From Peptococcaceae bacterium (GTDB taxonomy: Bacteria > Bacillota > Desulfitobacteriia > Desulfitobacteriales > Syntrophobotulaceae), in contig DUML01000015.1 in NCBI GenBank assembly GCA_012839895.1, positions 21,065 to 85,064 on the forward strand: 64,000 nucleotides of DNA, read 5' to 3'. A program made the position numbers and the translations under genes. Numbering within the stretch: position 1 is the stretch's first letter; each line of letters begins with the position of its first letter. Of this stretch, positions 44,509 through 56,071 are shown piece by piece. The notes below the pieces were generated by a model, which saw only the letters and a program-made list of their open reading frames with translations, had not been told where the DNA came from and did no database searches.

Positions 44509-45789
44509 ATGAAAGCCGTACAAAAATACTCAGAACTGAACCTGTCAAAACTTCTTACTAAATCCTACGGTGATGATGCTTTGCTGGAGAGCAGGGTTAG
44601 GGAGATAATCACTAAAGTTAAAACAGAAGGCGACAAGGCTCTTCAGGAGCTTACTGCCCAATTTGACGGTGTCGATTACCGGGATAGAGGCTTTAAAGTA
44701 ACAGATGAGGAAATAGAGCGTGCCTATCAAGAGGTGGATGAACAGTTCTTACGGGCTATCAGACAGGCAGCGGAAAATATCCGCCAGTATCATGAAAAGC
44801 AGAAAAGGGTTTCTTGGCTGGAAAGCAAAGAAGACGGTACTATTTTAGGACAAATTATTCAGCCTCTAAGGAGAGTGGGGATCTATGTGCCAGGGGGGAC
44901 AGCTGCTTACCCCTCCTCCGTGCTGATGAATGCCTTGCCTGCTGTCGTTGCCGGAGTGGAGGAGATCGCCATGGTTACACCGCCCCGTAAGGACGGCACT
45001 ATTTTACCGGAAGTCTTAGTGGCTGCAGCGGAGTGTAATGTGCAAGAAATCTATAAAATAGGCGGGGCTCAGGCTATTGCCGCCTTGGCTTACGGTACGG
45101 AATCAATCCCGCAGGTTGATAAGATTACCGGCCCGGGAAATATTTATGTGACTTTGGCTAAAAAACAAGTTTATGGTACAGTAGATATCGATATGCTGGC
45201 CGGCCCCAGCGAAATTTTGATCCTCGCGGATGAGAGCGGCAATCCCCGGGAGCTGGCTGCCGACCTTCTTTCCCAAGCCGAGCATGATAGGTTGGCTTCA
45301 GCCATCTTGGTTTCTCCGAGCTTTAAGTTATTGGAAGAGACTGTAAAGGAAGTGGAGCGCCAGCTAAAAACGTTGCCCCGCGGGGAGATAGCCGCCGCTT
45401 CCTGGGAAACCTACGGGGCAGCAATTTTAGTGCAAGATCTCCAGGAAGGGATAGACCTGGCCAATAAAATTGCCCCCGAACATTTTGAACTTGTGGTGAG
45501 AGAACCTTTTTCCTGGCTTGGAAAAGTGAAAAATGCCGGGGCTGTTTTCTTGGGCGGCAACACCCCTGAACCTGTCGGCGACTATTTTGCCGGCCCCAAC
45601 CATGTCTTGCCTACCGGAGGGACTGCTCGTTTCTCTTCGGTTTTGGATGTAGACGCTTTCTTGAAAAAAATCAGTGTCTTAAGCTATTCCCCTGAAGCTT
45701 TGCAAAGAGATGCTGAGGATATTATGTACCTGGCCAGGCGGGAAGGACTGGAAGCCCATGCCAGAGCAATAGAGGTGAGAACAAGATGA
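44509..45789 (+). CDS. hisD: Histidinol dehydrogenase
   Basis: Zn enzyme of 426 residues that oxidises L-histidinol to histidine in two NAD+-dependent steps. Characteristic sequences are PGGTAAYPSSVLMNALPA, KITGPGNIYVTLAKK, GPSEILILADE, SQAEHD and PEHFELVV; the last two hold the Zn and catalytic His/Glu residues. The ATG follows AAAGGAAGTAAGGGC. It overlaps the hisC start by four bases, so the two are translationally coupled. Confidence 0.97.
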   Translation: MKAVQKYSELNLSKLLTKSYGDDALLESRVREIITKVKTEGDKALQELTAQFDGVDYRDRGFKVTDEEIERAYQEVDEQFLRAIRQAAENIRQYHEKQKRVSWLESKEDGTILGQIIQPLRRVGIYVPGGTAAYPSSVLMNALPAVVAGVEEIAMVTPPRKDGTILPEVLVAAAECNVQEIYKIGGAQAIAALAYGTESIPQVDKITGPGNIYVTLAKKQVYGTVDIDMLAGPSEILILADESGNPRELAADLLSQAEHDRLASAILVSPSFKLLEETVKEVERQLKTLPRGEIAAASWETYGAAILVQDLQEGIDLANKIAPEHFELVVREPFSWLGKVKNAGAVFLGGNTPEPVGDYFAGPNHVLPTGGTARFSSVLDVDAFLKKISVLSYSPEALQRDAEDIMYLARREGLEAHARAIEVRTR

Positions 45790-46853
45790 ATTATCAAAGT
45801 TTACTCAGAGAGGACTTAAGGCTTTTACAGCCTTATCAAACCCATGTTGTTGCCGGCAATGTCAGGATGGATTGCAATGAAAACCCTTTTTGCTGGCCGG
45901 AAGGTATGAGAGAAGAACTTTTTGCCCGGGAGATAGCTTTTAACCGTTATCCGGACGGGGAAGCCAGGGCTTTAAGGGAAGCAATTGCCGCTTATAACAG
46001 GGTGGAAGCAGAAGAGGTTTTGGTGGGAAACGGTTCTGATGAGCTTATCCAGATTATTCTCCAAACCTTTGGCGGGAGGGGCAGAGCCTTAATGATTCAT
46101 CCCCCCACATTTGCCATGTATCAGGCAGCGGCAGCCATTACGGCTACTTCCTTAGTAGAGGTTCCCCTTATAAGCGGAACTAAACTGGATCTGGAAGGGA
46201 TGCTTAAGGCTTTAGCTGAAAACGAAAGGATTAAAGTAATTATTATCTGTAACCCCAATAACCCGACGGGCAGCCTGTTTCCCCGGGAAGAGATTTTAAG
46301 ACTTGTACAAAACACTGAAGCTTTAGTAATCGTTGATGAAGCTTATTTTGAATTTTCAGGTGAAACTTTAATTGATGTTATCAGGGATTATCCTAATATC
46401 CTGATTATGAGAACCTTCTCCAAAGCATTTGGGATGGCGGCTTTAAGGCTTGGCTACGTTGTTGGCTGCCGGGAACTGATAACGGACCTAAACAGGGTGA
46501 GGCAACCTTTTAATGTCAATGCTTTCTCCCAGCAAGCGGGGATTTTAGCTTTAAAATACCTTTCCGCTTACCAATCCCAAATCCAGGTTCTGAAAAATGA
46601 AATCCAAGGGCTCTATGCCGAGCTGGCGCAAATCCCCAATATTCAAGTTCTACCGACTCATGCCAATTTTTTGCTTGTTCATTCCCCGGCTGCCCGGATT
46701 ATAAGTGAAAAGCTTAACCAGGCGGGATTTACCACCCGTTACCTGGGAAACCCTAAGGGAGTGGGCGAATCTTTCAGACTAAGCGCCGCTTTGCCGGAGG
46801 AGAACCGCGCTTTCCTTCAGGTTTTGAAAGAAATAGTAATAAATAGTTTATAA
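45786..46853 (+). CDS. hisC: Histidinol-phosphate aminotransferase
   Basis: PLP aminotransferase of 355 residues. The motifs MDCNENPF, GNGSDELIQ, NPNNPTGSLF, VDEAYFEF and the PLP-lysine region RTFSKAFGMAALRLGY place it in the HisC family. Its ATG overlaps the hisD stop (ATGA). It makes histidinol phosphate from imidazole acetol phosphate. A degenerate tandem repeat lies between it and hisB. Confidence 0.95.
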   Translation: MNYQSLLREDLRLLQPYQTHVVAGNVRMDCNENPFCWPEGMREELFAREIAFNRYPDGEARALREAIAAYNRVEAEEVLVGNGSDELIQIILQTFGGRGRALMIHPPTFAMYQAAAAITATSLVEVPLISGTKLDLEGMLKALAENERIKVIIICNPNNPTGSLFPREEILRLVQNTEALVIVDEAYFEFSGETLIDVIRDYPNILIMRTFSKAFGMAALRLGYVVGCRELITDLNRVRQPFNVNAFSQQAGILALKYLSAYQSQIQVLKNEIQGLYAELAQIPNIQVLPTHANFLLVHSPAARIISEKLNQAGFTTRYLGNPKGVGESFRLSAALPEENRAFLQVLKEIVINSL

Positions 46854-46972
46854 TGAAGAATAATTTTAACGAAGAATAACCTTTTTACGATGAACAACCA
46901 TGAATGAAGAATAACCTTAAATGAAAGACAACCTTTAAACGAAGGATGACTTTTAAACGAAGAATAACTTTA
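46851..46972. repeat. Degenerate 16-18-bp tandem repeats between hisC and hisB
   Basis: About seven imperfect copies of AACGAAGAATAACCTTTA fill most of the 179-base gap, beginning at the hisC stop codon. Copies start near 46851, 46869, 46887, 46903, 46920, 46938 and 46956. No start codon with a ribosome site opens a reading frame in it. It interrupts an otherwise compact operon. Confidence 0.85.
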
Positions 46973-47032
46973 ACAGATGCAAGCGGAAGAACCAAAGTTT
47001 TACGGAGAAAGTTTTAAAGGGGGCGAGGACAG

Positions 47033-47617
47033 GTGAGAAAAGTAGAGTTGTCAAGGAAAACCTTGGAAACGGATATTAAGCTTCTTCTTAACCTTGATGG
47101 CCAAGGAAAAACTAAGATTGAGACGGGAATAGGCTTTTTTGACCATATGCTAAATTCTCTCTGCCGTTTTGGTTATTTTGACTTGGAACTGCAAGCCCGG
47201 GGAGATTTGGAAGTTGACCGGCACCATACCATTGAAGATTGCGGTATTCTTTTAGGGCAAGCTTTTAAGGAGGCCCTGGGAGATAAAGCCGGAATCGAAA
47301 GGGTTGGGGAGGCCTTATTTCCCATGGATGAAGCCTTGGCCCAAGTTGCGGTGGATATCTCCAATCGCGGCTACTTGGCTTGGAAAGTTAACTGCCCGGA
47401 GGGAATGGTAGGAGATTTTCCGGTGGAGATGGCCGAAGAATTTTTTAGAGCCTTCGCTATTAATGCCGGCCTTACTTTGCATGTCTTGCTACAGTACGGT
47501 AAAAACCGCCACCACATTTTAGAAGCAGTTTTTAAAGGGGTAGGCCGAGCATTAGGGCTGGCAGTCAGGAAGAATAACCGGACAGAAGAGGTTCTTTCTA
47601 CTAAAGGCATTTTGTGA
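47033..47617 (+). CDS. hisB: Imidazoleglycerol-phosphate dehydratase
   Basis: Mn-dependent dehydratase of 194 residues, a single domain without the phosphatase fused in enterics. Metal-binding repeats are DRHHTIEDCGI and KNRHHILEAVFKG; FFDHMLNSLCRFG near the N-terminus is also diagnostic. The start is GTG at 47033 after GGGGGCGAGG. It continues the his cluster after the repeat-filled gap. Confidence 0.96.
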   Translation: MRKVELSRKTLETDIKLLLNLDGQGKTKIETGIGFFDHMLNSLCRFGYFDLELQARGDLEVDRHHTIEDCGILLGQAFKEALGDKAGIERVGEALFPMDEALAQVAVDISNRGYLAWKVNCPEGMVGDFPVEMAEEFFRAFAINAGLTLHVLLQYGKNRHHILEAVFKGVGRALGLAVRKNNRTEEVLSTKGIL

Positions 47618-47716
47618 GAGTGTCAGTAGGTATTCTCTGAGTGTGATAGTTTAGCGAGCGGCAAATTCAGTTAAGAAAACGGCAAGTCCAGTTAAGTAAT
47701 ACGTAAGGGGAAAGAT

Positions 47717-48328
47717 ATGATCGGAATTATTGATTACGGACGAGGCAATTTAAGAAGCGTGGAAAAAGCTTTGGCCAAACTGGGATATGAGGCGGCAATT
47801 CTGACAACTCCCGCTGAAATGGAGAAGGCCCAAGGGATAATTCTTCCCGGTGTGGGGGCTTTTGCCGATGCTATGTCCGCCTTGGCCCGGGGAGGTTGGC
47901 TTACCCCTCTGAAAAAATATGCCCAGGAAGGCAAACCATTGCTTGGTATTTGCTTAGGGATGCAGCTACTCTTTGCCAAGGGGCAGGAACACGGTGAACA
48001 TGAAGGGTTGGGTTTGCTCCCGGGAGAAGTGGTAAAATTTCCGCTAGGATTAAAAATACCCCATATGGGCTGGAATAATTTGAATATCCGTTATCCCAAT
48101 CTATTATGCGCCGGCATCCCGGACCAAGCCCATTTTTATTTTGTGCACTCATACTATGCCCGGCCCGCTGCCGAGGATTGTATAGCAGCCACCAGTGATT
48201 ATGGGCTGCAGTTTCCGGCAGTAGTAGGTAAGGATAATGTCTGGGGTGCGCAATTTCACCCCGAAAAATCCAGCCCATGGGGACTGGTATTTTTAGATAA
48301 TTTTGGGAAGTGGGTTAAAAAGTCATGA
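47717..48328 (+). CDS. hisH: Imidazole glycerol phosphate synthase, glutaminase subunit
   Basis: Class I glutamine amidotransferase of 203 residues that supplies ammonia to HisF. The nucleophile is in PLLGICLGMQLLF, the catalytic His/Glu in AQFHPEKSS. GVGAFADAMSAL and the N-terminal IGIIDYGRGNLRSVEKAL are standard. It overlaps hisA by four bases. A 99-base gap to hisB holds two copies of a CGGCAAxTxCAGTTAAG repeat. Confidence 0.95.
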   Translation: MIGIIDYGRGNLRSVEKALAKLGYEAAILTTPAEMEKAQGIILPGVGAFADAMSALARGGWLTPLKKYAQEGKPLLGICLGMQLLFAKGQEHGEHEGLGLLPGEVVKFPLGLKIPHMGWNNLNIRYPNLLCAGIPDQAHFYFVHSYYARPAAEDCIAATSDYGLQFPAVVGKDNVWGAQFHPEKSSPWGLVFLDNFGKWVKKS

Positions 48329-49053
48329 TTATTTACCCGGCTATTGATTTGAAAGACGGTCAAGTAGTACGCCTCTTGCAAGGCAGAATGGAGGATGCGA
48401 CTGTCTATAGCGATAATCCTGCTCAGGTGGCTGCCGGCTTTTGGGCTAAAGGTGCCCGCTACCTTCATGTTGTCGATCTCAATGGAGCTTTTGTCGGCCA
48501 ACCGGTTAATGACCAAGCCTTGAAAAGCATTGTACAAAGCGTTCCCCTTAAAATTCAGGTTGGCGGGGGAATTCGCAGTTTGGAGCGGATCGAGGAGCTT
48601 CTGGAAATGGGGATTTCCAGGGTTATCCTGGGAACGGCGGCTGTTCGGAATCCAAAACTGGTGGAAGAAGCTGTCCAAAGATTTGGCGACCAAATCATAG
48701 TAGGGATTGACGCCAGGGATGGCTTGGTTGCCGTGGAGGGCTGGGCGGAAGCAACCCAGCTTAAGGCAGAAGAACTGGGGAAAGCGATGAGGGAAATCGG
48801 AGTGTCCCGGATAATCTTTACCGACATTGCCAGGGATGGGACGCTTAGCGGCCCCAATATTGAGAGTACGGTAAAGATGGCTGAAGTCACCGGGTTGAAA
48901 ATAATTGCCTCAGGAGGGATTTCTACTCTAAACGATTTGCAAAAGCTTAAGGCTGAGGCTGAGCGCGGAGTTGCCATTGAAGGAGCGATAGTCGGCAAAG
49001 CTCTTTATTCAGGGGCCTTTACTCTGGAAGAAGCCCTGGCTGCTGTTAATTAA
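48325..49053 (+). CDS. hisA: Phosphoribosylformimino-AICAR phosphate isomerase
   Basis: TIM-barrel isomerase of 242 residues. The catalytic aspartates are in PAIDLKDGQVVRL and FTDIARDGTLSGPN; phosphate sites lie at GGGIRS and ASGGIS. Its ATG overlaps the hisH stop, and hisF follows 21 bases later. Confidence 0.96.
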   Translation: MIIYPAIDLKDGQVVRLLQGRMEDATVYSDNPAQVAAGFWAKGARYLHVVDLNGAFVGQPVNDQALKSIVQSVPLKIQVGGGIRSLERIEELLEMGISRVILGTAAVRNPKLVEEAVQRFGDQIIVGIDARDGLVAVEGWAEATQLKAEELGKAMREIGVSRIIFTDIARDGTLSGPNIESTVKMAEVTGLKIIASGGISTLNDLQKLKAEAERGVAIEGAIVGKALYSGAFTLEEALAAVN

Positions 49054-49074
49054 GGAAAAGGAAGGAAAGATTAG

Positions 49075-49833
49075 ATGCTGGCCAAAAGAATTATTCCCTG
49101 TCTGGATGTCCATGAAGGCAGAGTAGTAAAAGGAACAAATTTTATTAATTTAAGAGATGCGGGTGACCCGGTGGAGTTGGCAGCCCTTTATGACCGGGAA
49201 GGCGCCGATGAATTGGTCTTCCTGGATATTTCAGCTTCGGCTGAAGGACGGGAAACCATGGTGGAAGTTGTCCGGCGAACGGCCGAAAATGTATTCATCC
49301 CTTTTACCATTGGAGGGGGCTTGCGGACTATTGAGGATATCCGCCGGGTGTTAAGAGCCGGTGCGGATAAAGTGTCTCTTAATACTTCGGCTGTGCAAAA
49401 TCCTAGGCTTATAGCCGAAGCGGCTTTAGCTTTCGGCAGCCAATGCATAGTAGTAGCAATTGATGCCCGGAAAGTAGGAGAGGGGCGCTGGGAAGTTTAT
49501 ACTCATGGAGGACGGACTCCGACCGGGAAAGATGTTTTGGAATGGGTTTGTGAAGTAGAAAGCCTGGGGGCAGGGGAGATCCTCCTTACTTCCATGGATC
49601 GAGACGGAACTAAAAACGGGTATGACAACGAATTAAACCGCATGGTAAGCAGGGCGGTTTCTATTCCGTTAATTGCCAGCGGCGGAGCAGGTACTTTGGA
49701 GCACCTGGCGGAAGGCATAATTGAAGGTGAAGCCGATGCTGTCCTCGCTGCTTCCATTTTTCATTACCGGGAGTACAGCATCCGGGAAGCAAAAGAATAT
49801 TTGCGAAGCAAAGGAATACCGGTTAGATTATAG
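49075..49833 (+). CDS. hisF: Imidazole glycerol phosphate synthase, cyclase subunit
   Basis: TIM-barrel cyclase of 252 residues, partner of HisH. The catalytic aspartates are in [15 protein letters not shown] and [27 protein letters not shown] and [11 protein letters not shown] bind phosphate. AAGGAAAGATTAG precedes the ATG. It produces imidazole glycerol phosphate, the HisB substrate, and AICAR. Confidence 0.97.
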   Translation: MLAKRIIPCLDVHEGRVVKGTNFINLRDAGDPVELAALYDREGADELVFLDISASAEGRETMVEVVRRTAENVFIPFTIGGGLRTIEDIRRVLRAGADKVSLNTSAVQNPRLIAEAALAFGSQCIVVAIDARKVGEGRWEVYTHGGRTPTGKDVLEWVCEVESLGAGEILLTSMDRDGTKNGYDNELNRMVSRAVSIPLIASGGAGTLEHLAEGIIEGEADAVLAASIFHYREYSIREAKEYLRSKGIPVRL

Positions 49834-49907
49834 TACCGTGATATAGCAACCTGCTTATGGCGGGTGTTCTTTTTACCTATAAAAATTTTCGGGACGGAGT
49901 AGTCATT

Positions 49908-50672
49908 ATGGACACAAATTGTGAGATTAAAAATTGTCAGATTACAAATTATCAGATTAATATTGATAAATTTAAACAAATAGCAAAGGTTATTCGCTGG
50001 GATGAAGATGGGCTTATTCCGGCAGTTGTTCAGGACAGCGAAAGCGGGGAAGTGCTTATGCTGGCCTATATGAACGAGGAAGCTCTGTTTAAAACAATAA
50101 TGGAAGGTCGAGCTTGTTATTACAGCCGGTCACGGCAAACTCTTTGGCTTAAAGGTGAAACTTCTGGCCACTTTCAGGATGTAGTGGATATCCGCTTTGA
50201 CTGTGATCGGGATGCGGTACTCCTGAAAGTTAAGCAAACCGGGATGGCCTGCCACGAGAATTATTTTTCTTGTTTTCACTATAAATTAGGGGACAAGTTT
50301 AGCGAGGACGAGCAAAATGTTCCTGCCGGTGAAGAAGAGACTACACCTTGGCTTGCTATCGGAGAACCTAGTCAGAAGCCTTCTTTGTCTTTAGGCAGGA
50401 CTTTGGAATTGCTTGCCGAAATAATAAAGAGCAGGAATGAAGAAAGGCCGGAAGGTGCGTATACTACCTACCTTTTTACCAAAGGTCTGGATAAAATCCT
50501 GAAAAAAGTTGGAGAAGAGTGTGCCGAGGTTATTATCGCCGCCAAGAATAACTCCTTGAGTGAAATCCGCTATGAAGTTGCCGACTTGCTCTACCACCTG
50601 TTGGTTTTGTTGGAAGACAGGAAAGTAGATCTAGCGGAAATAGCGGATGAGCTGAATTCCAGGAGAAAATAA
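49908..50672 (+). CDS. hisIE: Bifunctional phosphoribosyl-AMP cyclohydrolase/phosphoribosyl-ATP pyrophosphatase
   Basis: Two histidine-pathway steps on one chain. I choose ATG 49908, with GGAG nine bases upstream, giving 254 residues; an upstream ATG (49857) has no ribosome site. HisI (about 25-130) has [41 protein letters not shown] and the Zn-binding CHENYFSCF. HisE (about 155-254) has [20 protein letters not shown] and [13 protein letters not shown]. Residues about 4-23 are pentapeptide repeats, [20 protein letters not shown], encoded by 15-base repeats; this extension is unusual. It is the last his gene. Confidence 0.95.
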   Translation: MDTNCEIKNCQITNYQINIDKFKQIAKVIRWDEDGLIPAVVQDSESGEVLMLAYMNEEALFKTIMEGRACYYSRSRQTLWLKGETSGHFQDVVDIRFDCDRDAVLLKVKQTGMACHENYFSCFHYKLGDKFSEDEQNVPAGEEETTPWLAIGEPSQKPSLSLGRTLELLAEIIKSRNEERPEGAYTTYLFTKGLDKILKKVGEECAEVIIAAKNNSLSEIRYEVADLLYHLLVLLEDRKVDLAEIADELNSRRK

Positions 50673-50696
50673 CAAGCGGGTGCCAACCTCTGGATT

Positions 50697-50930
50697 AAGA
50701 TTTTTCGCTTCACTCAGGGCAAGCCTTCGCTTTGCTCGGGATGACAGGTAAAAGTCATCCTGAAGGAGGAACGACTGAAGGATCTTAACCAAGAACAAGA
50801 CCCTTAGCTGACGCTCAGGGTGACAATTGTGCTAATAAGAAGACTCTTTGCTGTGCTCAGAGTGACAAGGGGGGTGTAAGTCCCTTCGCTGGCGCGCAGG
50901 AAGAAAAATGTGCTCAAGATGACATTAATC
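50697..50930. repeat. Dispersed-repeat cluster after hisIE
   Basis: The 286-base gap after hisIE holds several divergent copies of the GTCAYYCTGAGCGAAGCG family in both orientations: CTTCGCTTTGCTCGGGATGAC, AGCTGACGCTCAGGGTGAC, CTTTGCTGTGCTCAGAGTGAC and a forward copy from 50754. The first pair meets head to head near 50747 as GGGATGAC and GTCATCCTG, forming a hairpin. The element from 50697 to 50785 begins AAGAT and ends GGATCTT, so it looks like a small inverted-repeat unit. Confidence 0.85.
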
Positions 50931-50958
50931 TTATGTGTGTAATAATGGGGATAAAACA

Positions 50959-51300
50959 ATGGATAACACTATGGATAATACAATGAAGGAAAAAGTAAAT
51001 AAAACTTTAACCCTCCCTCGTTTAAACAAACTAAACCCTTCCCTGGAGAGTACGGCTTTAAAGATTATGGAAGAGTCAGGGGAGCTGGCTCAGGCCATTG
51101 GCAAATTCCGGGGTTTAAACGGTGAAGCACAGAAAGTGGAAGAAACCAAGGTCATGCAGTATATCGCCGAAGAACTGATTGATGTCGCTCAGACAGCTGT
51201 GACTATGATGTTTGTGCTGGAAGAACATTATGGGATAGATTTGGAAAAAGTTTTGGAGAAACATATTGCCAAACTTCGCAGGAAGGGTTACTGTGATTAA
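50959..51300 (+). CDS. MazG-like nucleotide pyrophosphohydrolase domain protein
   Basis: Small helical protein of 113 residues. The metal-binding pattern of the MazG superfamily is visible: KIMEESGELAQAIGKF, then EELIDVAQTAVTMMFVL. Such proteins hydrolyse nucleoside triphosphates or dNTPs; the substrate is unknown. I choose ATG 50959, with GGGG eight to nine bases upstream; the start region is repetitive (MDNTMDNTMKEK), so ATG 50971 or 50983 is possible. It lies between the repeat cluster and pcrA and could be the first gene of the pcrA-ligA unit. Confidence 0.85.
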   Translation: MDNTMDNTMKEKVNKTLTLPRLNKLNPSLESTALKIMEESGELAQAIGKFRGLNGEAQKVEETKVMQYIAEELIDVAQTAVTMMFVLEEHYGIDLEKVLEKHIAKLRRKGYCD

Positions 51301-51415
51301 AGATTAATGGATAGATCAGTGGAAGATTTATGCAAAGATAAATGCATAAATTAATTAAAACATTAATTAAAAGGCGCAAAATTAATATCTAAGCGAAGAA
51401 AGGGGATTCTTATAA

Positions 51416-53671
51416 ATGTATTATCTTCAGGACCTTAACCCTGTTCAGCGGGAAGCAGTTGAAAGTGGCGAAGGTCCTCTTCTTATCCTGGCCGGAGCCG
51501 GGTCGGGCAAGACTCGGGTTCTTACTTATCGAATTGCTCATTTGATTGCCAAAGGGGTCAACCCTTGGAATATCTTAGCTATTACTTTTACCAATAAGGC
51601 CGCCAAGGAGATGAAAGACCGGATTGAAGGGCTGATTGGCGAGGAGAGCGAAGGCCTGTGGGTAGCAACTTTTCATGCTACTTGCGTCCGGATCTTAAGA
51701 CGGGAGATTAGCCATTTACCCGGTTATACTCGTAGTTTTGTCATATATGATACTTCCGACCAGTTGGCTCTAATCAAGGATTGCCTGAAAGTTTTAAACC
51801 TTGACGAAAAGAAATTTGCTCCCAGGGCAATTCTGAGCCTGATCAGCGAAGCAAAGAATAAACTCCTGGATGACAGTTCATTTGCGGCTGAAGCCAGTGA
51901 TTATTTCCAGGAAAAGACGGCTGAAGTTTACCGTCTGTATCAAAGCAAGCTAAAAGCCAACAACGCTTTGGATTTTGATGATATTATCATGCTTACAGTT
52001 AAAATTTTCCGGGAGTTTCCTGATGTTCTGGAGTACTACCAGGAAAAATTTCAATATATTCTGGTTGATGAATACCAGGATACCAATCATGCCCAATACG
52101 TTTTCATCAATCTCTTGGCTAAGCGTTACCGCAACCTTTGTGTTGTCGGTGATGATGACCAATCGGTTTATGGCTGGCGGGGTGCTGATATTCAAAACAT
52201 CCTGAATTTTGAAAGGGATTATCCGGAAGCCAAAGTATTTAAGCTGGAACAAAACTACCGTTCAACCCAGCGGATTTTGCAGGCAGCCAATGAAGTTGTA
52301 AAAAACAATTATTACCGTAAAGAAAAATCTCTCTGGACAGAAAACGCGGAAGGGGATGAAATTGTCCTTTATCAAGCGCAGAATGAACATGATGAAGCCC
52401 GTTTTGTTATGGAGCAAATAAGACAACTTTCCGACTGCGAAGGCAGGACCTATAGCGAATTTGCAATTCTCTACCGGACAAATGCCCAGTCCAGGGTTTT
52501 TGAAGAACATTTGATGAAAGAAGGCATACCTTACAGGATATATTCCGGTTTAAAATTTTATGAACGGATGGAAATCAAAGATATTCTCGCTTATCTGCGT
52601 TTAATCCATAATCCGGCTGACCGGATGAGTTTTGCGCGGGTCATCAACGTACCTAAAAGAGGAATCGGTAAAGGTACCTTAGATAAAGTCCTGGAATATG
52701 CTGACGAACAAGGGATGGCTGTTTTGGATTCCTTAAGCGAAGCCGCCTATATACCCGGGCTGCAAGCCCGGGCGGTGAGCACCTTGACATTTTTTTATGA
52801 ATTAATCCTTAAATTTAGGAGCGAAGCAGAACAAGGCCTGCCGGTAACTGCCTTAACGGAAAAAATCCTCAAAGAAACAGGATACCTCGCAACTTTACGC
52901 CAGGAAAACACCTTGGAAGCGGAAAGCAGAATTGAAAACTTAAATGAATTTTTGTCTGTAACAGCCGAGTATGACCAAAACTGGGAAGAATACCTGGCTG
53001 CTGCCGAGCTTGAGGGGGGGCAAGATATGACCCTCTTAGGAGGATTTCTGGAACAGGTTGCCCTGGTTGCGGATATCGATAATTATGACGAGAGCGAAGA
53101 TGCGGTAAAACTCATGACCATGCACAGCGCCAAAGGCTTGGAATTCCCGGTAGTTTTTGCCGTTGGGCTGGAAGATGGGATTTTTCCCAGCAGCAGAAGC
53201 CTTTTCGAGCATTACCTTCTGGAAGAAGAACGCAGGCTTTGTTATGTAACGATTACTAGGGCTAAAGAGAAACTCTTTTTAAGCTATGCCGAGCAGAGAA
53301 TGCTCTATGGACGGCTTGAACGCAGCGTGCCTTCCCGGTTCTTAAAAGAAATCCCGGAAGAACTATTAATGCCTGTTACTTCCCACCGGGAAATTCTGGG
53401 GAGAGGTTTTGGAGCATCCTTAAGCGGCCGTAGTCCTTTAAGAACAGGAAAAAGAAGTATAGGGAGCGCCGATTGGCGGGAGAAAGGTTCACCGGTAGTC
53501 AGTTCCGATCCGGGGCGTTTCTTTGTCGGCGATAAAGTCAGGCATCCCAAGTTTGGACCCGGCATTGTCATGGGAGTTAAAGGAGAAGGTAAAGAAGCTG
53601 AGATAACGGTTGTTTTTAGTGGGGAAGTAAAAAAATTGATTGCTGAATATGCCAAACTGGTTAAACTATAG
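51416..53671 (+). CDS. pcrA: ATP-dependent DNA helicase PcrA/UvrD
   Basis: Superfamily 1A 3'-5' helicase of 751 residues, for repair and rolling-circle replication. Motif I is LAGAGSGKTRVLTYRIAHL (Lys32), motif II VDEYQDTNHAQY, motif III VVGDDDQSVYGWRGAD, motif IV LEQNYRST, motifs V-VI MHSAKGLEFPVVF and YVTITRAKEKLFL. The C-terminal FFVGDKVRHPKFGPGIVMG is the Tudor-like domain that contacts RNA polymerase. The ATG follows GAAAGGGG. ligA follows 40 bases downstream, as in many Firmicutes. Confidence 0.97.
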   Translation: MYYLQDLNPVQREAVESGEGPLLILAGAGSGKTRVLTYRIAHLIAKGVNPWNILAITFTNKAAKEMKDRIEGLIGEESEGLWVATFHATCVRILRREISHLPGYTRSFVIYDTSDQLALIKDCLKVLNLDEKKFAPRAILSLISEAKNKLLDDSSFAAEASDYFQEKTAEVYRLYQSKLKANNALDFDDIIMLTVKIFREFPDVLEYYQEKFQYILVDEYQDTNHAQYVFINLLAKRYRNLCVVGDDDQSVYGWRGADIQNILNFERDYPEAKVFKLEQNYRSTQRILQAANEVVKNNYYRKEKSLWTENAEGDEIVLYQAQNEHDEARFVMEQIRQLSDCEGRTYSEFAILYRTNAQSRVFEEHLMKEGIPYRIYSGLKFYERMEIKDILAYLRLIHNPADRMSFARVINVPKRGIGKGTLDKVLEYADEQGMAVLDSLSEAAYIPGLQARAVSTLTFFYELILKFRSEAEQGLPVTALTEKILKETGYLATLRQENTLEAESRIENLNEFLSVTAEYDQNWEEYLAAAELEGGQDMTLLGGFLEQVALVADIDNYDESEDAVKLMTMHSAKGLEFPVVFAVGLEDGIFPSSRSLFEHYLLEEERRLCYVTITRAKEKLFLSYAEQRMLYGRLERSVPSRFLKEIPEELLMPVTSHREILGRGFGASLSGRSPLRTGKRSIGSADWREKGSPVVSSDPGRFFVGDKVRHPKFGPGIVMGVKGEGKEAEITVVFSGEVKKLIAEYAKLVKL

Positions 53672-53675
53672 ATAA

Positions 53676-55745
<2,070 letters not shown>

Positions 55746-55901
55746 TTATAAATAATTTATGGGTTCATTGTGAACTCTACTGATAACGCTGTTGAGCTTT
55801 TCTCTGGAAGATACAACGGCATTATAGAGAGGCAGCTCTACTAAGAACCCTAAAGCAATGCCGCCGCCGGCATATACTACAGTTGTTAATAAGTCAGTCA
55901 T
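55746..55901 (-). CDS. 51-residue membrane peptide
   Basis: Short gene with a strong ribosome site, GAAAGGAGG, before ATG 55901. It encodes MTDLLTTVVYAGGGIALGF, a hydrophobic helix (about 4-30), and a polar tail ending VHNEPINYL. Its stop abuts the ligA stop with no base between. It lies downstream of the P-loop ATPase gene, but a strong terminator separates the two. I do not recognise a family; it could be a small membrane component working with the ATPase. Confidence 0.65.
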   Translation of the reverse strand: MTDLLTTVVYAGGGIALGFLVELPLYNAVVSSREKLNSVISRVHNEPINYL

Positions 55902-55979
55902 GCCTGATTCCTCCTTTCTATAACGATTATTTTTTCTAGCATTAGGGATTTTTATTCCCTGGTTGTTGAGTGACGACAA

Positions 55980-56029
55980 AAAAGAACATTTATCAGGCAG
56001 AAGTTATTTCTGCTGTTAAATGTTCTTTT
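55980..56029 (-). terminator. Terminator after the P-loop ATPase gene
   Basis: A perfect 12-bp outer stem, AAAAGAACATTT (55980-55991) with AAATGTTCTTTT (56018-56029), encloses an inner stem GCAGAA/TTCTGC. On the minus strand it is followed by TTTTTTGTCG, so it ends the gene at 56072-56809. Confidence 0.8.
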
Positions 56030-56071
56030 AAGAGCCGTTCTAAAAGTTTGTTCTTATTAATTTGTTCTTAA

